In this document: positions 1 to 11,400 of the stretch, one piece after another
Layout of the letters: every line of letters starts with the position of its first letter
Position numbering within the stretch: the stretch's first letter is position 1
Made by a program: the position numbers and the translations under genes
The notes under the pieces: model-generated
Told to the model about the DNA's origin: nothing
The model's database searches: none
Seen by the model: the letters and a program-made list of their open reading frames with translations, nothing else
Assembly (NCBI GenBank): GCA_963678705.1
Contig: CAVMBN010000222.1
Location: 310,001-374,000, forward strand
Length of the DNA: 64,000 nucleotides
Direction: 5' to 3'
DNA from: Panorpa germanica
Taxonomy: Eukaryota; Arthropoda; Insecta; Mecoptera; Panorpidae

Positions 1-237
1 TTTTTCCCACGGCTGGACGAGTTGGACTTAGGACACACTTAGTTCCAAGAAGACGGTGCACCGACATACACTTCAAGAGCATCGATGGCGATTTTGGGGG
101 AACACTTCCCAGAGCGCCTCATCTCAATAAGGGACGATTTGAAGTGGCCAGCTCGTTCTCCCGATTTAGCCCCTTGTGTTTTTTTTATGAGGTTTTTTTA
201 AAATCCCGTGTTTAAATGACCGCACAAGAGTTGCAAA
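1..237 (+). pseudogene. DDE transposase C-terminal fragment (Tc1/mariner-like superfamily), decayed
   Basis: A reading frame from about 43 to 210 gives FQEDGAPTYTSRASM, then HFPERLIS, then WPARSPDLAPC. This is the pattern of insect DDE transposases around the second catalytic Asp (FQxDGA) and the third (SPDLAPxDF). In that last motif the family's Asp is a Val here (SPDLAPCVFF). A stop follows soon after, with a frame change at a T/A run near 187-202. The window opens inside the gene, so the N-terminal half lies upstream. This is a dead relic, and the exact subfamily cannot be told from about 55 residues. Confidence 0.75.
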
Positions 238-240
238 TCA

Positions 241-1348
241 ATGAATCATTGAGTAAATTTAACTAGAGTTGATTTAGAGAATCTTTAAACTTTAGAATAA
301 TTAGATATGCTTAATAATTGTATAAGCACTTATAATAGCCTATCGATGAGACTTATACCACGACAACTGTCATAATATATTAAAATTAATTGCTTATAAA
401 TTGTGTTGATTATTTATTACTTAATTACAGTACAATTTATTACATAATTACAGTTAATTGTACAAAATTTTCTACACGTTTAATATTTTAGAAATTGAAA
501 AGTAAATTATTACTCGACATTGTTTAGATTACTGTGGGCTTTTTATGAATCGGGGCTTGAACATCTCTCTTACGTATTATTTGCTCCGATCGAGAAGTTG
601 CTTTTCTAATGCATTTTCCTGAATATTATCCATGTTGTTTTGTGAGAGCTGATATATAATCATTCATAACAATGACGTCACATGCGAAGTGAACTAAAGA
701 CCGTTCAAATTATATTCTGTAAATATATTAAAAATAGAATGGTTCCATTGCTAAGTGTATTTATGGTAAATAATTTAGTCGCATACAAGTATGGTTCTGT
801 TAAAGTTTCTAATGTTAGTAAAAATTTTCAGAGATATAAGATTGCTTATTACTTATTGACATATTCACATAATTCTTCCAGTAATAAGTCATTTTCTTAT
901 ATGGTCGGTCTATCAGTGGTTTTAAAATTTATTATAAATTATTTATTTATAAATTTATAGAGAAGAAATTTAAATATGAACGTCAAACAAATTAGGAGGC
1001 CCGGTAAAAACTTTGGAGAGAGTTTAAATTTGGGATCGTGTAATAATTATTAAATTATTGAAAGTAAATATTTTGGGGCAGATTTTGAAGAGAGTAAAAA
1101 GTTTGTTATCTAGGTGAAATTTTGTATATAGTCTGAATTTGATTCCAAATTTACAAATAAATTTGAATAAAGTTAAACACATGAAATTTTAAAATATAAA
1201 TTTTTATCTGTTGAAATTTATATTCAAGAGAAATTTTTTAATTACTTATTCAAGTAAAATATTTTAATTTAAAAATATAATAACAATTTAAATAAATTTA
1301 AGAATTGTTATATACAAATAAATAAAATATATCAAATAGACGCGTCTG
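241..1348. repeat. AT-rich spacer with an old A/B-type Helitron relic (about 990-1160, + strand)
   Basis: No convincing gene. A short open frame at 682-960 has no recognisable motif and AT-driven composition. At about 990-1160 the sequence follows, with many mismatches, the block shared by the A and B elements: GGCCCGGTA...ACTTTGGAGA, then AGAGTAAAAA...TGAAATTTTGTATATAG. I read this as a much older plus-strand copy of the family that fills the rest of the window. Confidence 0.5.
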
Positions 1349-1605
1349 TAGGTTCCGAGAACGTAATATTAGAAACTGTTCACTTGTTGCAACGAATAGA
1401 GAATTACTATCCATGTTCTTTTTAAGTTCGGATCATATGATCAACAGCCTCAGATAGGTTTTAGAAAGAAACCAGAGAAATTATGTGCAGAGGCAGTCAA
1501 ACTTATTATAGTTCATACTATAATTCAAGCACCTGTACTACGACCAAACCTTCTAGAAGATGAAAAAGATTATTATTTATCTGATTCATCGGACGATTCG
1601 GATTA
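1349..1605 (+). pseudogene. Unidentified coding relic with acidic Ser/Asp C-terminus
   Basis: Two overlapping plus frames look protein-like. Frame 1 (about 1349-1426) reads VGSENVILETVHLLQRIENY. Frame 2 (open about 1400-1605) continues with FRKKPEKLCAEAVKLI, then RPNLLEDEKDYY, and ends SDSSDDSD before a TAG. The apparent switch lies near 1400-1425, consistent with one frameshift. An acidic tail like this is common at the ends of transposase or nuclear proteins, but I do not recognise the family. It could be the last exon of a host gene or a transposon relic. No start codon or upstream domain is visible. Confidence 0.35.
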
Positions 1606-2265
1606 GTAAAAAATTATTATTATTTATATATTATTTATTACTTGTTTTATTATATATTATAATTTATATTATTTTAATAAATTAAATTTATAAATTACTT
1701 TAGTGCTAACCCAATATATTAAAATAACTGTTTTTACTTTGTTATTACAAGATATTGAAAAAAAAACAATTAAAATTATTATGATATTACTTATTCTATG
1801 CAATACTACCAAAAACTACTAAAAAATAAGTTTTTCCAGCTTCCTTGTTCTAGGTGACACACTAAATGACGTAATAATATGGGAACGTTCTAAAATTGAT
1901 GTACCGGTTTGATTTTTTTTTTAAATATTCCTGGAAAATGTAATGTTGAATTTGCCGAGAGGGTGTCGGGTGCTACTTTTAGGCTTGAGTTTTTCAATTG
2001 GTGATATTTTTAAAAATTTGAAAAAAAAAATTGTAAGATTTTCTACGTCCCGGAAACTTTCTTTGAAAAATCTTATATTATTTTATTACATTATTATACA
2101 ACTAGAAATTATATAGTATATATTGCTTATATCTCATTGTACTATAAAAGATTTAAAAAATTGCGCACCTTTTCTTATATTTAGAAAACTAATATTTGAG
2201 TTCAGTAGCAACGCTTACTTTTATTGAATGTCACATAGAACTAGAACGTTGAAATTATAAATGTA
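1606..2265. repeat. AT-rich spacer; old type-C relic at about 2180-2262 (+)
   Basis: Nothing coding is visible. The last about 80 bases (TTTGAGTTCAGTAGC... and CTAGAACGTTGAAATT) match, with mismatches, the interior of the type-C elements in plus orientation. The minus-strand element that begins at 2266 therefore seems to have landed in, or recombined with, an older relative. Confidence 0.4.
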
Positions 2266-4763
2266 CTAGCGCTTCGCCCCGTCGCAAAGCGACGTGTATA
2301 TGATATTTGTAAATAAAAAAAAGTTATTTTCTAAATTGAAAATAATGCAAAATATTATTTTTAAGTAATTTTTGCTAAAATATATCCTTTTTTAAATTTA
2401 TGTTTTCTTATTTTGTTATAATTCTTTCATTTACAGTAATAAAGCACTGTATTGATCAGTCTTTAGTGCCCCCGCCCATAAGGCCCAGTCATGACCTCTT
2501 GGCTCCATGCTCTCTTACGTTTCCGAAATTGATTGAATTTGATTCCTCTAAACTTCCGTCATGGAGCGCCTTCTTCCTTCAGCACTCTGTATCGCTTTTT
2601 TTTCTGAGTCGGTCCTTAGAGTACTTTCACAGCGACCTCGCTTTAGCACTATAATTAAATAATCCTTCGTTTTCTAATTTTTAACCCTAATGAAGCACAG
2701 TAATAAACAATGTCCACTGCCCGGCCCTAAATACCAATCATCACCTCTTGGCTCCATGCTCTGTATCGTTCTCGCACTTTCAATTGTATTCCTTTGCACC
2801 TCTGCCACAATGCGCCCACTTGCAACACCACAGCCCACCTGAGCATCATCGCTCATTAAGGCACTTTCCTATTGCCCCCGTTTTACCGCAATCATTAAAT
2901 AATCTTGCGCTTTCACCCCCTGTGTACTAATCTCTTAGCAACCTACATACTAAATTTCATCCTTAGAAGTACATTATTTTTTAATAATTATTCGATTAGA
3001 TAAATGCTTGATAAAATTAATTTTCACTTATTTTAACTATTACTAATTACATCAATTCATTTATGTTTTTAAAAAACCTTAGCGGTTCGCTCGTAATAAT
3101 CTCATCTCTAAGCTTTATCCTTCCCGTTATTGTTCTTTCGATTTAATCCTCTAAACCGCCGCTCACATTTTTAGCACCGAAGCACATATTTTACAACACA
3201 ATTACCTCCCAGAGCCATTATAATCTATCGCCACTACTTCTAACATCACCGTTACTTAGTGTCCTGAACCCCAGCGCCACCCTCTCCTCCAATCAGGCAC
3301 TACCAATTCGATATTACTGCAATTCATTTACATAATTAAAACTGCACTGTAATCTTACATTCTTATTTTCGTATTTATATTACGACATTATATTATTCTC
3401 CTCATTAATCCCCGCTCTTGAAATAAAATTGACAAATTTTAAACATAGCAATCTATTTTGCTTGTAACAATTTTCTCTACCTTTATAACCTTTATCTACC
3501 TCTACTTTCATAAAAGATCGAAATTTAAAATTGAGCTCTTTGGATAAGCCTTTCTCGCCTTCATTTCCCAAATTTCACGCCACTGCTAAGGGTAAATTTA
3601 TTTTCGCAATATGCAAACGCATAGTTTCTATTTTTTTTAATTTGATATTTGGGGCTGTTAACTATTTCCCCCCTATACCTGTCACTCCTGTTTAATTTCG
3701 CAGCACAACAAACGCACTAAAAATCAATCCAATTCTACTACTGAATGTAATTTGACTATCTTACTTATAGACTTATACTTATATTCTACATGCAAAATAT
3801 CATCGTTGTAGCTCTATATTGTTATTATACTTAGTTTATCACCCCCCACTCTAATGTTACACTTAAGAAAATGTAGTTATTTTTATATTTTCGTCAATCT
3901 ATATCTGCATACAAAATTTTAGCTTGGTATTTATATTTTAGCATTAGTACCCCCCACATACTTTCGCTACTAAACAAGTTTGTCAAGTTTTAGCACGGGT
4001 ATCTATTTTGTTTGTATCTAAGAACATATATTTTAAACTATATGCTTTCATCTCTATACATTTCATGTATTTGGTTTTTAGCCCCCAGCGCCCGCCGCCT
4101 CTGGAAAGTTTTCTATAGTTTGTCTGTAATGACACTCTATATAGGGCCCACATTCCAAATATCAACGTTCAAGCTCTGTTGCGACATTGCCCCCAAAGAA
4201 TCACGCCGCTACTGAATTAAAATTTTGGTAATCCAATTATTGGCAAACATGCGCAAATTGTGTCCCAATACATTCCCTAAGTTTTAAAACTACTTTTTCA
4301 ATATTTCTGGCTTTTACTGTCTCAACTCTCGCCGCCACTGGAAATTTGGCGCTGTTTATTTTTTTTCCTTTATAACTGTCTACAGCGAACATACATATTA
4401 AATTTGAACGTCCTAACTCTTTTCTAACATTGCCCCCAGAAATTTGCGCCACTACTGAACTCAAATTTCAAATTTTCAACTATTGGAAATGTGCACAATT
4501 ATGATCTCAATACACACACTAAATTTCAGCTTTCTATCTTTTCTAGTTCGTCAAATAGGCGGAGGCACTGGAGACTGGTCAATACAGTGCTTTATTACTG
4601 TAAATGAAGAAATTATAACTTTAAATTATAAATTTAAAAAATGATATATTTTAGCGAAAATTACTTAAAAATAATATTTTGCAATATTTTCAATTTAGCA
4701 AATAATTTTTATTTATTTATAAATATAATATACACGTCGCTTTGCGACGGGGCAAAGCGCTAT
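2266..4763 (-). mobile_element. Type-C Helitron-like element with two outward-facing 3' ends
   Basis: Read on the minus strand, the left end is a normal type-C 3' terminus: hairpin CGTCGC-TTT-GCGACG, about 10 nt, then CTAG at 2266-2269, followed by a host T (complement of A2265). Most of the interior matches the copy at 15848-18424. The expected 5' end, present at 18180-18424 in that copy, is missing. From about 4558 it is replaced by an inverted copy of the element's own 3' end, finishing in CTAT instead of CTAG at 4760-4763. The arms (about 2266-2476 and 4558-4763) are about 205-210 bp, so the element mimics a long-TIR transposon. It has no coding capacity. Confidence 0.65.
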
Positions 4764-4804
4764 TCTATATTATAATGTTCCAACTGAATGTTTATAATCT
4801 TATA
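4764..4804 (+). other. 41-bp plus-strand 5'-end stub of an A/B-type element
   Basis: The stub starts TCTATATTATAATG and goes on with TTCCAACTGAATG. This is the 5' terminus seen at 39898, and on the minus strand at 15847. It follows the CTAT end directly and is cut by the CTAG of the next minus-strand element. It therefore belongs to the same inverted segment as 4558-4763. Confidence 0.55.
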
Positions 4805-5538
4805 CTAGAGTATACCCCCGTCGCAATGCGACGTCGGTTTGGCGTGTATGATTTGAATCCAATAAAATAATTCGTAATTACATTTCATATTTAATTCTAT
4901 TTTTAAATTGAAATAATAAATAAACTCGCACACATAAATTATTAAAAAAAATGATTAAAAAAAAATTAATTTTTTTTATCAAAATAAAAAATATTTTCAA
5001 TTTATGCGTTATTTGACCAACTTTTTTTCAAAATTTGGGATTTTTTTTTTCGATTCGTAAATAGGTTACCAAGGTTAGCATACATACAAAATTTCAACTT
5101 TCTAGCACAATTTTTACTTTTGGCAAATACTGCCCCCCGTGCCCCCAAATAAAATTTTGAATTTTATTTTATTAATAATATACTTAATTATTGTAGAATC
5201 CAGAATATGAACTTTCTCCAAAGTTCCATACCGGGCCCCTGAATTTCTTCAAACCCCCTTTTTTCAATTTTTGAAAAATGTCAGAATACCTTAATACACA
5301 AGCAAAATTTCAACTTTCTAGCTTTTACGAATTAAAAGTAATACAGCAAAAAAGAGCTCATTTTTTTCCAGTTTTTCCAAAATAACGGGTTTCCAGGAAA
5401 TTCAGGGAAAAATCCAGGGACGCTAAAGGTCTTAGAACTTTTTTCTCTACTAAATAGGAAATTTTCAAAAGCTTCCCTGGAGCCGTTTTCGAGCTACCAT
5501 ACAAAATTCGAACCAAACATATAAACATAATAAGAATA
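4805..5538 (-). mobile_element. Type-B Helitron-like element, 5' end slightly truncated
   Basis: The 3' terminus (minus strand) is a GTCGC/GCGAC-type hairpin followed by GGGGGTATACTCTAG at 4805-4808. The interior has the family blocks: a T-rich segment near 5000, GTGCCCCCAAATAAAATT, CCGGGCCCCTGAATTTC, and AAATTCAGGGAAAAATCC. The right side ends ACCAAACATATAAACAT and butts against the CTAG of the next unit. The usual terminal TCCTATATTATAATG is absent. Non-coding. Confidence 0.6.
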
Positions 5539-7036
5539 CTAGCTTTTACCCCCGTCGCAAGCGACGTCTGTTTTTTGTGAGTGGCTTGAATTTCATGTCA
5601 AAATTTAATTTAATTTTTAAATTGAAATAATAAATAAACTGGTTCTATATTAATTTTACATATAATAACAATTAATTTTTCATACAAACTGACTAAGAAA
5701 ATATATTTTTTATATCAAAATAAAAAATATTTTCAATTTATGCGTTATTTGACCAACATTTTTTTTAAAAATTTAAGATTTTTCTTTTCGATTAGTAAAA
5801 AAGTTACCCAGGTTAGCCTGTGTACAGAATATCAACTTTCTAGCACAAGTTTTACTCTCGGAAAATACTGGCCCCCGTGCCTCCAAATAAAATTTTGAAA
5901 TTTTCTTTTATTAATAATATACTTAATTATTCTAGAATCCAGAATATGAACTTTCTCCAACGTTCCCTACCGGGCCCCCGAATTTCTTCAACTAACTCCC
6001 CCCTTTTTCAACTTTTGAATTTTTAAAATATGTCAGCATTGAATACTTTAATACAAATGCAAAATTTTAACTTTCTATCTTTTATGAATTAAAAGTAATA
6101 CAGCAAAAAACGGTTTACTTTTTTTTCGAGTTTTTCCAAAATTACGGGTTTCCAGGAAATTTAGGGAAAAACCGGGGACGCTAGAAGTCTTAGAACTTTT
6201 TTCTCTTTAAATTCTCTTTTAAAGTCTAAGGTTTACCCCCTGTCGCAAAGCGACGTCTTTTTGGCGTGTATGATTTGAATCCAATAAAGTAATTCGTAAT
6301 TAAATTTCATATTTAACTGTTCTATTTTTAAATTTAAATAATAAATAAACTCGCACATATACATTGACACATATAAATTGACTAAAAAAATATATTTTTT
6401 TTATCAAAATAAAAAATATTTTCAATTTATGCGTTATTTGACCAACTTTTTTTCAAAATTTGGGATTTTTTTTTTCGAGTCGTAAATAAGTTACCAAGGT
6501 TAGCCTATATACAAAATTTCAACTTTCTAGCACCATTTTTACTCTCGGCAAATACTGCCCCTGTGCCCCTAAATAAAATTTTGAATTTTTTTTTTTTTTT
6601 ATTAATAATATACTTAATTATTCTAGAATCCAGAATATGAACTTTCTCCAAAGTTCCCTACCGGGCCTCCGAATTTCTTCAACCCCCCTTTTTCAATTTT
6701 TGAATTTCTAATTTTTGAGAAATGTCAGAATTGTATACCTTAATACACATGCAAAATTTAAACTTTCTATCTCTTACGAATTAAAAGTAATACAGCAAAA
6801 AGGGGTTCACTTTTTTTCCAGTTTTTCCAAAATTACAGGTTTCCAGGAAATTCAGAGAAAAATCTGGGGACGCCAAAAGTCTTAGAATTTTTTTCTCTAC
6901 GAAATAGATAATTTTCAAAAACTTCCCTGGAGCCGTTTTCGCGCTGCCAAACAAAATTCAGTACCAAACATATAAGAATATAAGAATATAAACATATAAG
7001 AATATAAACAAACAGTTGGAACATTATAATATACAA
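5539..7036 (-). mobile_element. Composite B+A Helitron-like element
   Basis: In minus-strand order this is a type-B module (7036-6226) followed by a type-A module (6225-5539). The final 3' end is the A-type hairpin plus GGGGGTAAAAGCTAG (CTAG 5539-5542). The 5' side carries TATATTATAATGTTCCAACTG-like sequence at 7036-7010. The inner B terminus at 6226 is mutated (CTAA on the plus strand). The A module lacks its own 5' end and stops at TTTAAAGTC, so the pair behaves as one element of about 1.5 kb. Non-coding. Confidence 0.6.
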
Positions 7037-8486
7037 CTAGCTTTTACCCCCGTCGCAAGCGACGTCTGTCTATTGTGTATGGCTTTAATTTAAAGTCAAA
7101 TTTAATTTCCATTTTAAAATTCAAATATTTAACTTGTTCTATATAAATTTTACATACTAAAATAAATAATTTTTCATATAAACTGACTAAGAAAATATTA
7201 TTTTTTTAACAAAATAAAAAATATTTTTAATTTATGCGTTATTTGACTAACACTTTTTAAAAATTTGGGATTTTTTTGTTCGATTCGTAAATAAGTTACC
7301 AAGGTTAGCCTATATACAAAATTTCAAGTTTTTTGCACAATTTTTACTTTCGGCAAAAACTGCTCCCGTGCCCCCAAATAAAATTTTGAAATTTTGAATT
7401 TTCTTTTATTAATAATATACCTAATTATTCTAGAACCCAGAATATGAACTTTCTCCAACGTTCCCTACCGGGCCCCAGAATTTCTTCAACCCCCCACTTT
7501 TCAATTTTTAAATTTCTAATTTTTGAGTTATGTCAGCATTGAATACCTTAATACACATGCAAAATTTCAACTTTCTATCTTTTACGAGTTAAAAGTAATA
7601 CAGCAAAAAAGGGCTCATTTTTTCTCCAGTTTTTCCAAAATTACGTGTTTCCAGGAAATTCAAAGAAAAATCCGGGGACGCCAAAAGTCTTAGAATTTTT
7701 TTCTCTTTAAAGTCTTTTTTAAAGTCTAGAGTTTACCCCCGTCGCAACGCGACGTCAGTTTGGCGTGTATGATTTGAATCCAATAAAATAATTCCTAATT
7801 ACAATTCATATTTAATTCTATTTTTAAATTGAAATAATAAATAAACTCGCACATATACATTGACACATATAAATTGACTAAAAAATATATTTTTTTTTAT
7901 CAAAATAAAAAATATTTTCAATTTATGCGTTATTTGACCAACTTTTTTTCAAAATTTGGAATTTTTTTTTTTGATTCGTAAATAAGTTACCAAGGTTAGC
8001 CTATATACAAAATTTCAACTTTCTAGCACATTTTTTACTCTCAGAAAATACTGCCCCCGTGCCCCCAAATAAAGTTTTGAAATTTTTACCTTTTTTTTAT
8101 TAATAATATACTTAATTATTCTAGAATTCAGAATATGAACTTTCTCCAAAGATTCCTACCGGGCCCCCGAATTTCTTTAACCCACCCTTTTTCAATTTTT
8201 AAGTTTCTAATTTTTGAGAAATATCAGCCTTAAATAGCTTAATACACATGCAAAATTTCAACTTTCTATCTTTTACGACTTAAAAGTAATACAGCAAAAA
8301 AGGGATCACTTTTTTTCCAGTTTTTCCAAAATTACGGGTTTCCAGGAAATTCAGGGAAAAATCCAGGGACGCCAAAAGTCTTAGAATTTTTTTCTCTATA
8401 AAATAGGAAATTTTTAAAAACTTCCCTGGAGCCGTTTTCGAGATGCCATACAAAATTTGAACCAAACATATAAGAATATAAGAATA
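7037..8486 (-). mobile_element. Composite B+A Helitron-like element
   Basis: Same architecture as the preceding unit: A module 7037-7725 with terminal CTAG at 7037-7040, and B module 7726-8486 with inner CTAG intact at 7726-7729. The 5' side reads ACCAAACATATAAGAATATAAGAATA and shows the short form of the AAGAATAT repeat that is hugely expanded in the next unit. The next unit's CTAG follows with no spacer beyond ACTAG. Confidence 0.6.
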
Positions 8487-11400
8487 CTAGCTTTTACCCC
8501 CGTCGCAAGCGACGTCTGTCTTTTGTGTATGGCTTTAATTTCATGTTAAATTTAATTTCCATTTTAAAATTCAAATATTTAACTTGTTCTATATAAATTT
8601 TACATACAAAAATAAATAATTTTTCATATAAACTGACTAAGAAAATATATTTTTTTAACAAAATAAAAAATATTTTCAATTTATGCGTTATTTGACTAAC
8701 ATTTTTTTAAAATTTGGGATTTTTTTGTTCGATTCGTAAATAAGTTACCAAGGTTAGCCCATATACAAAATTTCAAGTTTTTTGCAGAATTTTTACTTTT
8801 GGCAAAAACTGCCCCCGTGCCCCCAAATAAAATTTAGAAATTTTGAATTTTCTTTTATAAATAATATACTTAATTATTCTAGAACCCAGAATATGAACTT
8901 TCTCCAACGTTCTCTACCGGGCCCCCGAATTTCTTCAACCCCCCACATTTCAATTTTTGAATTTCTAATTTTTAAGATATGTCAGCATTGAATACCTTAA
9001 TACACATGCAACATTTCAACATTCTATCTTTTACGAACTAAAAGTAATACAGCAAAAAAGGGCTCACTTTTTTTCCAGTTTTTCTAAAATTACGGGTTTC
9101 CAGGAAATTCAGGGAAAAATCCGGGGACGCCAAAAGTCCTAGAATTTTTTTCTCTTTAAAGTCTCTTCTAAAGTCTTGAGTTTACCCCCATCGCAACGCG
9201 ACGTCTTTTTGGCGTGTATGATTTGAATCCAATAAAATAATTCGTAATTACAATTCATATTTATTTCTATTTTTAAATTGAAATAATAAATAAACTCGCC
9301 ACACATATACATTAACACATATAAACTGACTAAAAAAATATATTTTTTTATCAAAATAAAAAATATTTTCAATTTATGCGTTATTTGACCAACTTTTTTT
9401 CAAAATTTGGGATTTTTTTTTGAATCGTAAATAAGTTTCCACGGTTAGCCTATATACAAAATTTCAACTTTCTAGCACAATTTTTACTCTCGGCAAATAC
9501 TGCCCCCGTGCCCCTATATGAAATTTTGAAATTTTGAATTTTTTTTTATTAATAATATACTTAATTATTCTAGAATCCAGAATATGAGCTTTCTCCAAAG
9601 TTCCCTACCGGGCCCCCGAATTTTTTCAACCCCCCCGTTTTTAATTTTTGAATTTCTAATTTTTAAAAAATGTCAGCATTGAATACCTTAATACAGATGC
9701 AAAATATCAACTTTCTATCTCTTACCAACTCATAGTAATACAGCAAAAAAGGGCTCACTTTTTTTCCAGTTTTTCCAAAATTACGGGTTTCCAGGAAATT
9801 CAGGGGAAAATCCGAAAACGCCAAAAGTCTTAGAATTTTTTTCTCTACGAAATAGGCAATTTTCAAAAACTTCCCTAAAGCCGTTTTCGAGATGCCATAC
9901 AAAATTCGAACCAAACATATAAACATATAAGAATATAAGAATATAAGAATATAAGAATATAAGAATATAAGAATATAAGAATATAAGAATATAAGAATAT
10001 AAGAATATAAGAATATAAGAATATAAGAATATAAGAATATAAGAATATAAGAATATAAGAATATAAGAATATAAGAATATAAGAATATAAGAATATAAGA
10101 ATATAAGAATATAAGAATATAAGAATATAAGAATATAAGAATATAAGAATATAAGAATATAAGAATATAAGAATATAAGAATATAAGAATATAAGAATAT
10201 AAGAATATAAGAATATAAGAATATAAGAATATAAGAATATAAGAATATAAGAATATAAGAATATAAGAATATAAGAATATAAGAATATAAGAATATAAGA
10301 ATATAAGAATATAAGAATATAAGAATATAAGAATATAAGAATATAAGAATATAAGAATATAAGAATATAAGAATATAAGAATATAAGAATATAAGAATAT
10401 AAGAATATAAGAATATAAGAATATAAGAATATAAGAATATAAGAATATAAGAATATAAGAATATAAGAATATAAGAATATAAGAATATAAGAATATAAGA
10501 ATATAAGAATATAAGAATATAAGAATATAAGAATATAAGAATATAAGAATATAAGAATATAAGAATATAAGAATATAAGAATATAAGAATATAAGAATAT
10601 AAGAATATAAGAATATAAGAATATAAGAATATAAGAATATAAGAATATAAGAATATAAGAATATAAGAATATAAGAATATAAGAATATAAGAATATAAGA
10701 ATATAAGAATATAAGAATATAAGAATATAAGAATATAAGAATATAAGAATATAAGAATATAAGAATATAAGAATATAAGAATATAAGAATATAAGAATAT
10801 AAGAATATAAGAATATAAGAATATAAGAATATAAGAATATAAGAATATAAGAATATAAGAATATAAGAATATAAGAATATAAGAATATAAGAATATAAGA
10901 ATATAAGAATATAAGAATATAAGAATATAAGAATATAAGAATATAAGAATATAAGAATATAAGAATATAAGAATATAAGAATATAAGAATATAAGAATAT
11001 AAGAATATAAGAATATAAGAATATAAGAATATAAGAATATAAGAATATAAGAATATAAGAATATAAGAATATAAGAATATAAGAATATAAGAATATAAGA
11101 ATATAAGAATATAAGAATATAAGAATATAAGAATATAAGAATATAAGAATATAAGAATATAAGAATATAAGAATATAAGAATATAAGAATATAAGAATAT
11201 AAGAATATAAGAATATAAGAATATAAGAATATAAGAATATAAGAATATAAGAATATAAGAATATAAGAATATAAGAATATAAGAATATAAGAATATAAGA
11301 ATATAAGAATATAAGAATATAAGAATATAAGAATATAAGAATATAAGAATATAAGAATATAAGAATATAAGAATATAAGAATATAAGAATATAAGAATAT

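Noticed and set aside
682..960. 92-residue plus-strand open frame
   Set aside because: AT-driven composition, no motif, no homologous feel, inside repeat-rich spacer.
2266..4763. Classical TIR DNA transposon
   Set aside because: The arms are the family's 3' end in both orientations, and all sister copies lack TIRs; there is no target duplication and no transposase.
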